A stretch of 64,000 nucleotides of DNA. Origin: Pantoea sp. Cy-639. GTDB taxonomy: Bacteria; Pseudomonadota; Gammaproteobacteria; Pseudomonadales; Pseudomonadaceae. The notes under the pieces were generated by a model. The model saw only the letters and a program-made list of their open reading frames with translations. It was not told the DNA's origin and did not search any database. Positions 1 to 7,631 of the stretch are shown here, piece by piece (position 1 is the stretch's first letter; each line of letters begins with the position of its first letter). The stretch spans positions 248,001-312,000 of the forward strand of contig NZ_VWXI01000001.1 of assembly GCF_011752525.1 (NCBI RefSeq), in the 5' to 3' direction. A program made the translations under genes and the position numbers.

Positions 1-335
1 TGATCTCTGATAGCCACGACAACTGGCGACGCTGGCTCGACCACCACGGCCAACCCGGCCAGCGCGTCCACGGCCCGGTGTTTTCCCAGACCATCCTCGC
101 CATCGAGGCCGCCGAGCAAGGCATGGGGATCGCCCTGGTACCCCGCCTGCTGGTAGAGAATGCACTTCGCGCCGGAACCCTGGTGTGCGCCCTTGAACAC
201 CACGAACTGCAGACGCCCGCAGGCTTCCACCTGCTCGCGGCGCAAGCGCCAGAACCCGGTTCGGCCGCCGCCGTGGTGGTGCGCTGGCTCGAGCAGGAGG
301 CTTCAGCGGCCTTCATCGACGTGGATCACCGCTAG
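1..335 (+). CDS. LysR-family regulator, C-terminal part (5' end outside window)
   Basis: The reading frame is open from base 3 to the stop at 333-335. The product matches the end of the effector-binding domain of GcvA-like LysR regulators: VFSQTILAIEAAEQGMGIAL followed by VPRLLVENALRAGTLV is the typical core of the second subdomain. The DNA-binding N-terminus lies outside the window, so the target genes cannot be judged. The family assignment is solid; the specific role is unknown. Confidence 0.85.
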   Translation, partial: ISDSHDNWRRWLDHHGQPGQRVHGPVFSQTILAIEAAEQGMGIALVPRLLVENALRAGTLVCALEHHELQTPAGFHLLAAQAPEPGSAAAVVVRWLEQEASAAFIDVDHR

Positions 336-370
336 GTATTTGCTACATATCATTTCAGGAGGACTCGACC

Positions 371-457
371 ATGAACGGGCGAAAAAGCCTGATGGGCAAT
401 ACCGCCCATTCGCTGCCAGCTCCCGTCCGACAGGGTCTGGCAGCGAATGCTTGTTGA
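371..457 (+). CDS. possible 28-residue small protein
   Basis: A short frame starts at an ATG preceded by a strong ribosome binding site (AGGAGG, 8 bases upstream), which is why I list it. The predicted peptide has no recognisable motif, and most of its 3' half coincides with a 13-bp inverted repeat, so the base composition could reflect RNA structure rather than coding. It lies just after the LysR gene. It could be a leader peptide or chance. Confidence 0.3.
   Translation: MNGRKSLMGNTAHSLPAPVRQGLAANAC
407..449. other. perfect 13-bp inverted repeat (hairpin)
   Basis: CATTCGCTGCCAG at 407-419 is the exact reverse complement of 437-449, with a 17-base loop. No T-run follows on either side, so it is not a standard intrinsic terminator. 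It may be a REP-like intergenic hairpin or a structured leader. The rest of 458-603 shows nothing I recognise. Confidence 0.55.
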
Positions 458-603
458 ATCGGCTGGAAACACTTCTGCTAGCCACTATGTAGGATCGGTC
501 TTATAGCGATGTAGGAGGTTTCAGACTCCCACACTGCGGTGTATGAATAATCAGTATTTACCCCCCGATTGAGCTGATACCGTCTTGTCTTTCTTGAAAC
601 GGC

Positions 604-819
604 ATGGATGCCAAGGAACGCGAGAACGACATGGACAATGAATACGACACCTCTGCCTTGGGGCTACAGAAATGCCTGCTGAACTTGCGTCGGGATCTTG
701 AGCGATTGAAGGCATCGGGAGACCGTGAGAGGGCCGAGAGCCTGGCGCGAATCATCGCCAAGCTGGAACCAGGCATGACACAAACGCCAGAAGGGCTGAA
801 ACCCACGACGTTGCAGTGA
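604..819 (+). CDS. hypothetical small protein (71 aa)
   Basis: I do not recognise this protein. It is charged and probably helical (the stretch LNLRRDLERLKASGDRERAE is strongly amphipathic) with no membrane segment. A second in-frame ATG at 631 has an AAGGAA about a dozen bases upstream and may be the real start; the ATG at 604 has no clear ribosome binding site. It lies between the LysR end and an XRE regulator on the same strand. Confidence 0.42.
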   Translation: MDAKERENDMDNEYDTSALGLQKCLLNLRRDLERLKASGDRERAESLARIIAKLEPGMTQTPEGLKPTTLQ

Positions 820-955
820 AGGAAGAAGGCAGAGCGAGCGTCGGGCTGGCTCTGCCCGACGCCGCCATGCAAGGCACGCCCCCTTCCATCCAGCCAACTT
901 GCAGGGTGGCCGGGCATGACCCACACTCGCCGCCCCGCTCTCTCTCGGACCCTTC

Positions 956-1513
956 ATGTCGCACATGCTGCCAAGGCTGGAATTACCAGGTGTTGCACTC
1001 AGGCGATGGCGCCTGCTGCACCGCGTCAAGCAGTCCCATGCGGCGACGTTGTTCAACGTCACCCAATCGACTGTTTCGCGCTGGGAAAGTGGCGCGCTGG
1101 CACTGGACCCGAGCGCACGCGAAACCCTGGAGAGACTCCTCGCCGCTCGCCTCGATGCGGCCTCCGACCAGGCCCTGGCTCGGCTGGTCAGGGAAAGTAC
1201 ACGGCCAGTCCACCTGATTTGCGACCTGACACACCGCTTGCTGGCATGTTCGCCCTCACGCGCAGCCCAGTTCACCCGCCCGCTCAGCGAGTTGCTTGGC
1301 CAGTCCCTCTGGCGCTTCGCGACGGCGCAGATCATTGAGCAGGAGCTAGCGCTGGACGGGTTGGGGTGGCGGGAACGCCTGGCGCCTCCTGCGCTGGAGT
1401 TTTCCAGCGGCGCCAATGATTCCCACCTCGTCCCCATCAGCCAAAGCCACTGCCGCTGGACACGCATCCCGCTCTCGGATGGAACGGCCGCACGCCTGGT
1501 GGAAACACTCTGA
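956..1513 (+). CDS. XRE-family helix-turn-helix regulator
   Basis: Residues about 10-60 form an XRE/Cro-type HTH: LRRWRLLHRVKQSHAATLFN is followed by VTQSTVSRWESGALALD, with the usual Q-[ST]-x-[VI]-S-R-W-E-x-G recognition helix. The remaining ~125 residues are an effector or dimerisation region I cannot assign to a family. The window gives no operator or obvious target, although the downstream HD-GNAT gene on the same strand is a candidate. The start has no strong Shine-Dalgarno, and a second ATG lies 9 bases further on. Confidence 0.75.
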   Translation: MSHMLPRLELPGVALRRWRLLHRVKQSHAATLFNVTQSTVSRWESGALALDPSARETLERLLAARLDAASDQALARLVRESTRPVHLICDLTHRLLACSPSRAAQFTRPLSELLGQSLWRFATAQIIEQELALDGLGWRERLAPPALEFSSGANDSHLVPISQSHCRWTRIPLSDGTAARLVETL

Positions 1514-1632
1514 GCGAGGTCAGTGCAGCCTGCCCGCATATTTTATGCGTGGACGTTGACTGCCTTCGGCTCTAGGCTGATCTCGACTCGAGACGAACTG
1601 CCTGCCGCTCGCCGACCGTGCCTGGGGAAACC

Positions 1633-2700
1633 ATGGATATCGAAATACTCAAAGGACGCCTCGCCTTCCTGAGCGAAGCGGAAAGACTCAAGGATGTGCT
1701 CAGAAGCGCACATACTTCTTCCGGCCGTACCGAAAGCACAGCTGAACATAGCTGGCGTCTTTGCTTGATGGCCATGGTTTTCGAGGAGCAACTGGCCGGT
1801 CTCGACAAGCTGAAAATGCTCAAGCTGTGCGTCATCCACGACCTGGGAGAGGCTATCAATGGCGATATCCCAGCTGTCAGCAAGCAGGCATACCCCAATA
1901 AAAGCCAACAAGAGCGCAACGACCTCCTGCTCTTGACTCAGGCACTGGATGAAACATTGAAAGCTGAAATCCTGGCGCTTTGGGAAGACTATGAATATGC
2001 ACAGTCACCCGAAGCCAGGGCGGTCAAGGCGCTGGACAAGCTGGAGACCATCCTCCAGCACAATCAAGGCAAGAACCCGCCAGACTTCGATTACGCATTC
2101 AATCTGGGCTACGGCAAGAAATACACCGATGCCACGCCATTGTTCGAGGCGCTTCGCAACCTGCTCGACGAAGGCACCAGGAAAAATATCTGCATGAACA
2201 TCACAATCCGCTGCGAACAGCCCGATGACATCGATGCCATCGCCCGCGTGACGGAGGCGGCGTTTGCGAACGCCGCACACTCGAGTCATACCGAGCACTT
2301 CATCGTCAACGCACTGCGACGCGCCAATCGACTGCCCGTGTCTCTGGTAGCCGTGGAGCATGGTGTGATCATTGGTCATCTTGCCATCTCCCCCGTCACG
2401 ATCACGCCTGGAACAACCGACTGGTATGGCCTCGGGCCTGTCTCGGTAAGCCCCGATCGTCAGCAGCAGGGCATCGGCTCAGCGTTGATGAACGCCGCGC
2501 TCGCTCGACTGCGCCACCTTGGTGCGGCTGGCTGCGTGGTACTGGGGGAGCCAGCCTACTATGGGCGTTTCGGATTCCTGGCCCAGGCCGGACTCAGGCT
2601 GCCTGGCGTTCCGCCTGAATACTTCCAGGCCCTGGCATTGGCAGGGGAAATACCTGAAGGGGATGTGCAATACCATGAGGCTTTCGAAGCGACCCGATAG
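1633..2700 (+). CDS. fused HD-domain phosphohydrolase and GNAT acetyltransferase
   Basis: Residues ~1-187 are an HD-domain protein of the YfbR/HD_3 kind: EHSWRL supplies the first histidine, IHDLGEA the HD pair and KALDKLE the last aspartate. Residues ~188-355 are a GNAT acetyltransferase with motif A, VSPDRQQQGIGSALMNAALA. The start at 1633 follows GGGGA closely; a GTG five codons earlier is possible. The GNAT part begins exactly at an internal ATG (2194) that would be a normal GNAT N-terminus, so this looks like two adjacent genes joined in frame by loss of a stop. HD proteins of this type dephosphorylate nucleotides; GNATs transfer acetyl groups. The substrates here are unknown. Confidence 0.8.
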   Translation: MDIEILKGRLAFLSEAERLKDVLRSAHTSSGRTESTAEHSWRLCLMAMVFEEQLAGLDKLKMLKLCVIHDLGEAINGDIPAVSKQAYPNKSQQERNDLLLLTQALDETLKAEILALWEDYEYAQSPEARAVKALDKLETILQHNQGKNPPDFDYAFNLGYGKKYTDATPLFEALRNLLDEGTRKNICMNITIRCEQPDDIDAIARVTEAAFANAAHSSHTEHFIVNALRRANRLPVSLVAVEHGVIIGHLAISPVTITPGTTDWYGLGPVSVSPDRQQQGIGSALMNAALARLRHLGAAGCVVLGEPAYYGRFGFLAQAGLRLPGVPPEYFQALALAGEIPEGDVQYHEAFEATR

Positions 2701-3004
2701 CGCGGACGGTAATCGAACGCGCCGTCGCCACGGGTGGATTTTCCATGCCCCTGTAAACATAAGAAGTCCTGAAAAACCAGAACTTCGAATAGGGTGAAAG
2801 TCTCCATATTCGAACGGGCTCCACCTCTGGATCTTCGCAACTCACATACACCATCAGGTCCTGATCGAGCCTCTGCTGTTGCTCAACGAGGTTTTGTACT
2901 TTCACAGCGCTTCTTTCTGCGCATAGTGTGATTTCGCAATCTTCCACAGCCTTGCTGCAGCCCGCGCAATACGAAGTAAGCCCAGCAAAATCACTGGGCT
3001 TCAC
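2594..3004 (-). CDS. doubtful cysteine-rich small ORF
   Basis: A frame from a GTG at 3004 encodes CAGCSKAVEDCEITLC, spaced like a small zinc-binding domain, then a polar helical stretch. I do not recognise it. Its 3' third runs through the degenerate att segment and antisense into the GNAT gene, so if it was a gene its C-terminus has been replaced by rearrangement. 2701-3184 holds nothing else convincing apart from the repeats listed separately. Confidence 0.25.
   Translation of the reverse strand: MKPSDFAGLTSYCAGCSKAVEDCEITLCAERSAVKVQNLVEQQQRLDQDLMVYVSCEDPEVEPVRIWRLSPYSKFWFFRTSYVYRGMENPPVATARSITVRAIGSLRKPHGIAHPLQVFPLPMPGPGSIQAERQAA
2729..2815. repeat. degenerate copy of the integrase-tRNA att region
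   Basis: CACGGGT, ATGCCCC, the decayed terminator stem (AAGTCCTGAAAAACCAGAACTT against the intact AAGCCCTGA...TCAGGGCTT) and ATTCGAAC occur in the same order and at nearly the same spacing as in 7340-7425. By eye about 70% of bases match. Best read as an old attL that has mutated. Beyond 2815 the similarity stops. Confidence 0.5.
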
Positions 3005-3089
3005 TTGCTCAGCTTGTTGCGGCTCCAAAACAGCTCCAAAACAGCAAACTAGACGTTGGCGATTTTGGGTTAGTAAATGAATCAACCCA

Positions 3090-3164
3090 GGTTTTTTTGC
3101 TGTTCTTCACAATACGTTCCGTTTAGGCGGCTCACTGCCTGCCCCGAGGGACAGCTATCGACCC
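3090..3164 (-). repeat. 75-bp repeat, copy 1 (5' end of a CxxC small gene and its leader)
   Basis: Nearly identical to 9857-9931, with a handful of differences. Read on the minus strand both copies contain a leader, an AAGGAA- or AACGGAA-type site and a GTG start with codons for MKNSKKT. At 9857-9931 these codons continue into a full gene. Here the frame runs into unrelated sequence and stops after about 35 codons, so this copy is a broken gene start. The two copies lie in the same orientation 6.8 kb apart. Confidence 0.7.
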
Positions 3165-3206
3165 TTTGCAGCCGTTCGAGGCCTCTACGAAACCAAGGTC
3201 GATTCA
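3159..3206. repeat. Pseudomonas-type intergenic repeat, copy 1
   Basis: CGACCCTTTGCAGCCGTTC and the following bases up to CGATTCA resemble 11597-11644 in order and spacing. Sequences of the form GGTCGAAAGCTGC / CGACC..GCAGCC are scattered between genes in many Pseudomonas genomes (recalled, not searched). It overlaps the last codons of the flavodoxin-like gene. Confidence 0.5.
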
Positions 3207-3898
3207 GGGAAAACATGCTGCTCGCAATCACGCTCAGTATCAGCAGCAAACCATTCTTCATCAATCACCTGCAGCATCTGCTCGGACTTGAGTTGCTGCG
3301 TCATGCGCCCGCGCAGCACCCTTTTGTGCTCGAAGGACTTGGCACCACGCTCCAGCACCTTGGTCTTGAGCGCGGCGATGTAGTCATCGCCGATATGGCT
3401 GTTGAAGGTATTGAACAGCACCACATGCTGGCCGTCGAAGCGGTTGTGCTCGACAAACGCCCAGATCGGCGGCGCGGGGCTGTACAGCCATACGGGCGAG
3501 CCGATCCACACCGTATCAAAAGGCTTGAGGTCGATGGTGCGCGGGGTGGTGCCCGGCAACACCTCAGGCTTCGACCTGCGGGCATTCGCATCCATGACGG
3601 CATACGCCAGGCCCCCCATGCCCAACTCGTAGCTGGGCGCTTCCAGCGTGAACAGTTTCGCATCAAGCCGTTGGGCCACATGGCGCGCGGCCAGCGCGGT
3701 ATTACCCGAGCGCGAGAAATACACCACCGCCGAGCGTGAAGTACCCGTAGAAGTCGAAGCGTAGAGCTGCTTGCCTTCCAGTTGCCGGGCCTGGTGGCTT
3801 TCAATCCAGGTCACGGCATATAGGTAGGCGAACACTGCCAGCAACGCCAGTGCCACGGCGGTAAGAATCCAGTGCGAGGTGGTCATGGTTTTTCTCAT
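3185..3898 (-). CDS. flavodoxin-like protein with N-terminal membrane anchor
   Basis: Residues ~10-30 form one hydrophobic segment ([20 protein letters not shown]), suggesting an inner-membrane anchor or uncleaved signal. Residues ~55-190 are a flavodoxin-like domain: [14 protein letters not shown] is the FMN phosphate-binding loop and [14 protein letters not shown] the second FMN loop. Such proteins shuttle electrons or act as FMN-dependent reductases. The start codon overlaps the stop of the NAD(P)-binding gene upstream (ATGA), implying coupled translation; an in-frame ATG at 3886 is the alternative. The C-terminus runs into an intergenic repeat, so the last ~20 residues may be an added tail. 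Confidence 0.75.
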   Translation of the reverse strand: MRKTMTTSHWILTAVALALLAVFAYLYAVTWIESHQARQLEGKQLYASTSTGTSRSAVVYFSRSGNTALAARHVAQRLDAKLFTLEAPSYELGMGGLAYAVMDANARRSKPEVLPGTTPRTIDLKPFDTVWIGSPVWLYSPAPPIWAFVEHNRFDGQHVVLFNTFNSHIGDDYIAALKTKVLERGAKSFEHKRVLRGRMTQQLKSEQMLQVIDEEWFAADTERDCEQHVFPESTLVS

Positions 3899-4536
3899 TC
3901 GATGAAAGCGGGCTTGTCGCCGTCTGTGTTGGGTTTGTTCACCCCCACATTGGCACGAACCAGTAGGCTGGGGCTCATCACTAACTCGGTCACCAGCGCG
4001 GCCACACTCTTTCTCGACACTTCCGTCCCCTTGAAAGGCTCATTGCGGTTGGTGATCTGATAGTCCACTTCATCCTCGTCCTGCAGCCATGCGGCGCGCA
4101 GGATGGTGTAGTCAGTATCCGAGGCCTCGATAAGATCCGCGGACACGCGGTACGGCGGCAAGTACTGTCCGATCTCATTGCGGTTCCATTCGCCAAACTT
4201 GCCTGGCACTTCGTCGTAGACGCCCAGCGAGTTCACGAAGATCAAGCGCTTGACACTCTTGGCCTTCATCACCGCCAGAATGTGCGCGGTCTGCTTGTCC
4301 ACGTTGCCCGCTAGGTTCGCATAGACCACGTCCTGCCCCTCCATGAGTTGGGGCAGCAGTGTCTTGTCCATCACATCGCCGATCGCAATCTTGGCATTGG
4401 AGGGTTCGGTGCTGGTCAGTTTCTTGGGATCGCGCACAAGCAGGGTCTGCTCGACATCCTTACGCTCGCCCAGCATCTGCACTGCATGGCGGGCAATCTG
4501 GCCGCTGGCGCCTAGGATCAAAACTTTGATGGTCAT
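3895..4536 (-). CDS. NAD(P)-binding protein of the atypical SDR / NmrA type
   Basis: The N-terminus [13 protein letters not shown] is a Rossmann GxxGxxx(R/H) motif of NAD(P)H-binding SDR-like proteins. [14 protein letters not shown] occupies the active-site region where classical SDRs carry the catalytic tyrosine. The family includes quinone and aldehyde reductases and redox sensors; the substrate is unknown. I chose the ATG at 4536, which puts the dinucleotide motif at residue ~7 as in relatives; an upstream ATG at 4602 would add 22 poorly conserved residues. It lies between the hydrolase and the flavodoxin-like gene, probably as one operon. Confidence 0.75.
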   Translation of the reverse strand: MTIKVLILGASGQIARHAVQMLGERKDVEQTLLVRDPKKLTSTEPSNAKIAIGDVMDKTLLPQLMEGQDVVYANLAGNVDKQTAHILAVMKAKSVKRLIFVNSLGVYDEVPGKFGEWNRNEIGQYLPPYRVSADLIEASDTDYTILRAAWLQDEDEVDYQITNRNEPFKGTEVSRKSVAALVTELVMSPSLLVRANVGVNKPNTDGDKPAFIE

Positions 4537-4620
4537 GGTGTAGTTATCCAAATGAATCGGCCCCGCCGTTCCCGGCAGGGCCGAAGGCTGGTTCATCCTC
4601 AACAGGCGCTAAGCTAGGCC

Positions 4621-5541
4621 TTACAGGTTTTCCTTGTAGAAAGGAACCAGCTTGGCCAGCGCTTGACTCACGGGTTCCGGCTTGTCGTACAGGTCGTAGT
4701 GAGACCAGCCTTCAACCACCACCAGTTCCTTCTTCTTCGAGGCTGCGCGACCGACGATCTCGCAGCCGTCGCGATAGGCGCCAAACCCTCCGACCTTGTC
4801 ACCGACTACCACCATCAGGGGCTGCGTCAGCAAGGTCTCGCACAGGTGGAAAGCATCCCAGCCGATGGCTGCAGTCTGATGTGAGAACAACGAGCGGTTC
4901 AGGCCGTTGGGCGAGCGACCGCGGTCGGTACGGTAGTAGTCGGTGGCACCGACCATGTCGATGTCCTTGATGCCAGCTTCCTTGGCAGCTTCGGGAGACA
5001 GCGGCAGCAGATCATCCACGCGCAGCGCAGCGCCCCGGGCTTCAGCCGTGCGTTGCTTCGCCATGGCCTCCAGTGCGCCGATGGGGTCAAAGCCGCTGAA
5101 GGCCTCGCGCATCACACGGCCGTAGTTGGCGCCTGTGACGGTCCCCACAGCCTTGATACGACGCTCGGTCATGGCCGCGTTGATGGCGTAGCCGCCGCCT
5201 CCGCAGATGCCGAGTACGCCAATGCGCTCTTCATCCACATAGGGCAGCGTCACGAGGTAGTCACAGACCACTCGGAAATCCTCGACACGTAGCGTCGGGT
5301 CTTCGATGAAGCGCGGTTCGCCACCACTGGCGCCCTGGAAGCTGGCGTCGAAGGCAATGACGACAAAGCCTTCCTTGGACAGGGCTTCCCCGTAGACGTT
5401 GCCCGATGTCTGCTCCTTGCAGCTGCCGATGGGATGAGCACTGATGAGAGCCGGGTACTTCTTGGTTTTGTCGAAGCTCGGGGGGAAGTACAGATTCGCT
5501 GCGATGTCCCAGTAGGTGGTCTGGATCTTGATACTTTGCAT
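4621..5541 (-). CDS. alpha/beta hydrolase with Cys in the nucleophile position
   Basis: The start at 5541 follows AAGGAG, 6-7 bases upstream. The fold is visible in ALISAHPIGSCKEQ (oxyanion loop), VIAFDASFQGASGG and the nucleophile elbow LGICGGGGYA, where the expected serine is cysteine, as in dienelactone hydrolases. GWSHYDLYDKPE near the end supplies the catalytic histidine. Related proteins are annotated as YcjY-like hydrolases. It is transcribed divergently from the LysR gene at 5702, which likely controls this gene and the two downstream. Confidence 0.75.
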   Translation of the reverse strand: MQSIKIQTTYWDIAANLYFPPSFDKTKKYPALISAHPIGSCKEQTSGNVYGEALSKEGFVVIAFDASFQGASGGEPRFIEDPTLRVEDFRVVCDYLVTLPYVDEERIGVLGICGGGGYAINAAMTERRIKAVGTVTGANYGRVMREAFSGFDPIGALEAMAKQRTAEARGAALRVDDLLPLSPEAAKEAGIKDIDMVGATDYYRTDRGRSPNGLNRSLFSHQTAAIGWDAFHLCETLLTQPLMVVVGDKVGGFGAYRDGCEIVGRAASKKKELVVVEGWSHYDLYDKPEPVSQALAKLVPFYKENL

Positions 5542-5701
5542 GGTGCGCTCCTTAGTGGGCCGCTGAGTGAATTGCTTGATCACCGCCCTTCGAGGGATGT
5601 TCGATCAAGCATCAATGGATACACTCTAGGCCGAACATTTGACTCCTCATAGCCATCAATCTGGATTACAGTTGTATTCTAAAATTGACAATGAGCGCCG
5701 C

Positions 5702-6652
5702 ATGGATCCGTCGTTGCTTCCTTCCCTGGCCTGGTTCGCCCATGTAGCCCACCATCGCAGCTTCACCAAGGCGGCAGCGGAGATGGGGGTCTCCCGGGCC
5801 AACCTGTCGCAGAACGTAAAGGCACTGGAACGGCGTCTGAACGTCAAGCTGCTGTACCGCACGACGCGGGATATGTCGCTGACCGAGGAAGGCCAGCGGC
5901 TCTATGACGTGTGGTATCCGGCGCTGACTGCAGTGGAACGCACGGTGCGCACCATGCATGACGCACGCGATGAACCTTCGGGTCTGGTGCGGGTGAATAC
6001 TTCCCGCGTGGCGGCCAAAACCCTGCTGGAGCCGCATCTGGAGGAGTTCTGCTCCCGCTACCCTAAACTCCAACTGGAGCTGGTTGCCGATGATGCGCTG
6101 GCCAACATCGTGGCCGACGGCTGCGATGCAGGCATCCGCGTCGGCGAGAGTCTGGCCGAGCACATGGTGGCCGTGCCGATCACGCCGGCGCTGGAACTGG
6201 CGGTGGTGGGCACGCCCGCCTATTTCGAGCGCCATGGACAACCGGTCACCCCCGCCGATCTAGCGCAGCACAACTGCCTGCGGTTTCGGATGCCGGGTGG
6301 TGCGATCCTGCCATGGGAATTCACTGGACCGGAAGAAGACGGACACGCCTTCACGGTAGAGCCGAAGGGCAGCGTCATCACGAACGACGATGACGGCATG
6401 ATCCGCGCCGCATTGCAGAACGTGGGCCTTATCCAGCACATCGACATTGCCGTGCAGCGACATTTGGAGTCAGGCGCTCTGGTGCGTGTGCTGCAGCCTT
6501 GGTGCAAGCCCTTCGCGGGTTTCTACATTTACGCGCCGACCCGCACGCAGATGCCCGCCAAGGTGCGCGCTTTGATTGACTTCCTGGTCGAGAAGCGCGA
6601 AGGCATGGCAGCCCTGCAGCCGCCGCCGTCCAAGAAGAAGCGGGGGCGCTGA
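5702..6652 (+). CDS. LysR-family transcriptional regulator
   Basis: Residues ~5-65 are the winged HTH of LysR proteins: LAWFAHVAHHRSFTKAAAEM then SRANLSQNVKALERRLNVKL. The rest is an effector-binding domain of the CrgA/DsdC-like subgroup (DAGIRVGESLAEHMVAVPI). The start at 5702 places the HTH at the usual position; upstream in-frame codons are not conserved in this family. The C-terminus ends in a basic KKKRGR tail. The 160-bp gap to the divergent hydrolase gene should hold the shared operator; LysR proteins usually activate a divergent operon in response to a small ligand. Confidence 0.82.
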   Translation: MDPSLLPSLAWFAHVAHHRSFTKAAAEMGVSRANLSQNVKALERRLNVKLLYRTTRDMSLTEEGQRLYDVWYPALTAVERTVRTMHDARDEPSGLVRVNTSRVAAKTLLEPHLEEFCSRYPKLQLELVADDALANIVADGCDAGIRVGESLAEHMVAVPITPALELAVVGTPAYFERHGQPVTPADLAQHNCLRFRMPGGAILPWEFTGPEEDGHAFTVEPKGSVITNDDDGMIRAALQNVGLIQHIDIAVQRHLESGALVRVLQPWCKPFAGFYIYAPTRTQMPAKVRALIDFLVEKREGMAALQPPPSKKKRGR

Positions 6653-6738
6653 GTGAATCGCCCCTGGTTTCGTAGACACCTCCAAGCCTCATAATGAGGC
6701 CCAAATAGGAGGTGCCATGAGTCGTCAGCGTTACCCCG
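6653..6738 (+). mobile_element. left-end remnant of an IS3-family insertion sequence
   Basis: The segment contains a short leader, a good ribosome binding site (TAGGAGGTGCC) and the first codons MSRQRYP of an IS3-type OrfA transposase, then breaks off at about 6738 where integrase sequence begins. No right end is found in the window. The remnant probably marks a deletion that removed the IS body together with the front of the integrase gene. The assignment rests on recalled OrfA N-termini. Confidence 0.6.
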
Positions 6739-7290
6739 GGACTTCTACGCAATGACGCAATCTGGAGCGCGGTTTACGCGAAAGCGGTTGGTGAATTGAA
6801 GGACGCCATGGACTTGGCGTACTTGACGGGCCAGCGTCCGGCGGACGTGCTGGTGATGAGGAGGGACGACATCGATGGTAACGCTCTCGGCGTGAAGCAG
6901 AAGAAGACCCACAAGAAGCCGCGGATCATGCTCGAAGTAGATGGTGTAGAGAGCAGCTTGGGCGCCCTAATCAGAAAAATTCTGGAGCGCAACGCTCCGC
7001 ATGGCTCGCCCTACCTGCTGCTGACCGACAACGGCAAGCGGGTCACAGCACCGATGCTGCGCCATCGATGGGACGATGCCAGGGAGGAGACGGTTAAGGA
7101 AGCAACTGCCGCCGGCGACCAGGTCATGGCCGGCCGTATCAGCCAGTTCCAGTTCCGCGACATTCGCCCGAAAGCAGCTTCAGAGATCACTGATGTGGAC
7201 CACCCCAGCCTGCTGCTGGGCCACACGAAGGGAGACATTACCGAGAGGGTTTATCGTCGAGTTGGAGCCTTGGCGAAACCCACCAAGTAG
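6739..7290 (+). pseudogene. phage integrase, 5'-truncated and frameshifted
   Basis: The sequence matches the C-terminal half of the prophage integrase at 54264-55313 from DFYANDAVW onward, including YLTGQRPADVLVMR, the DIRPKAASEI box, LLGHTKGDITERVYRR with the catalytic tyrosine, and the same final residues. One base is missing near 6750 relative to the intact gene, and the first ~170 codons have been replaced by an IS end. It is followed, as in the intact copy, by a terminator and the tRNA-Ser 3' end. It cannot encode an active recombinase. Confidence 0.85.
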
Positions 7291-7401
7291 CAAAGCTTTG
7301 TCATCGCTGACAAATAAAACCATTCCCAATGGGTGTTCCCACGGGTCGTATTTTTATGCCCCAAAAACGCAAAAAGCCCTGAATAATCAGGGCTTTGAAT
7401 G

Positions 7402-7464
7402 TGGCGGAAGCGTAGAGATTCGAACTCTAGGATAGTTGCCCATCGACGGTTTTCAAGACCGTTG
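7402..7464 (-). repeat. left attachment site: tRNA-Ser 3'-end copy
   Basis: 63 bases identical to 55435-55497, i.e. the tRNA-Ser(TGA) from the anticodon arm to the CCA end. Identity ends at GTTG (7464), after which the prophage begins. The preceding terminator hairpin (7371-7396) is also shared with one mismatch. The copy lacks the 5' half and is not a tRNA gene. 7465-7631 shows nothing recognisable. Confidence 0.92.
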
Positions 7465-7631
7465 TATAAACGCCCGACCAATGCGGCCCAAACGGTGAAA
7501 TCGATTCCAAAACAAAGACGAAACGACACGGCTACAGGCCGCATACTGCAAGGGTCGCCGTTTCAGTTTTGGAACTGATTTCAAACCCTCCTCCGGCGTT
7601 CTGCCGACCACAATTCACCTTCTATCGCTGC

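Larger units (their letters stand above)
2729..7464. mobile_element. remnant of an older element integrated at the tRNA-Ser site
   Basis: This is an inferred unit. The right end has the order integrase-remnant (to 7290) then terminator and tRNA-Ser 3' end (7402-7464), the same order as the functional integrase and tRNA at 54264-55522. The left end has a segment at 2729-2815 that aligns with 7340-7425 at about 60 of 87 positions with a single gap, as counted by eye. Between them are cargo genes (hydrolase, NAD(P)-binding protein, flavodoxin-like protein, LysR) but no phage structural genes. Tandem elements at one tRNA commonly arise from successive integrations at the regenerated gene. Confidence 0.55.

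Noticed and set aside
664..1539. Long minus-strand frame opposite the XRE gene
   Set aside because: No domain, biased Arg/Ser composition of a reversed high-GC gene; the plus strand encodes a clear HTH protein.
6653..7290. Possible intact insertion sequence
   Set aside because: Only a left end and about seven transposase codons are present; no right end or OrfB was found.
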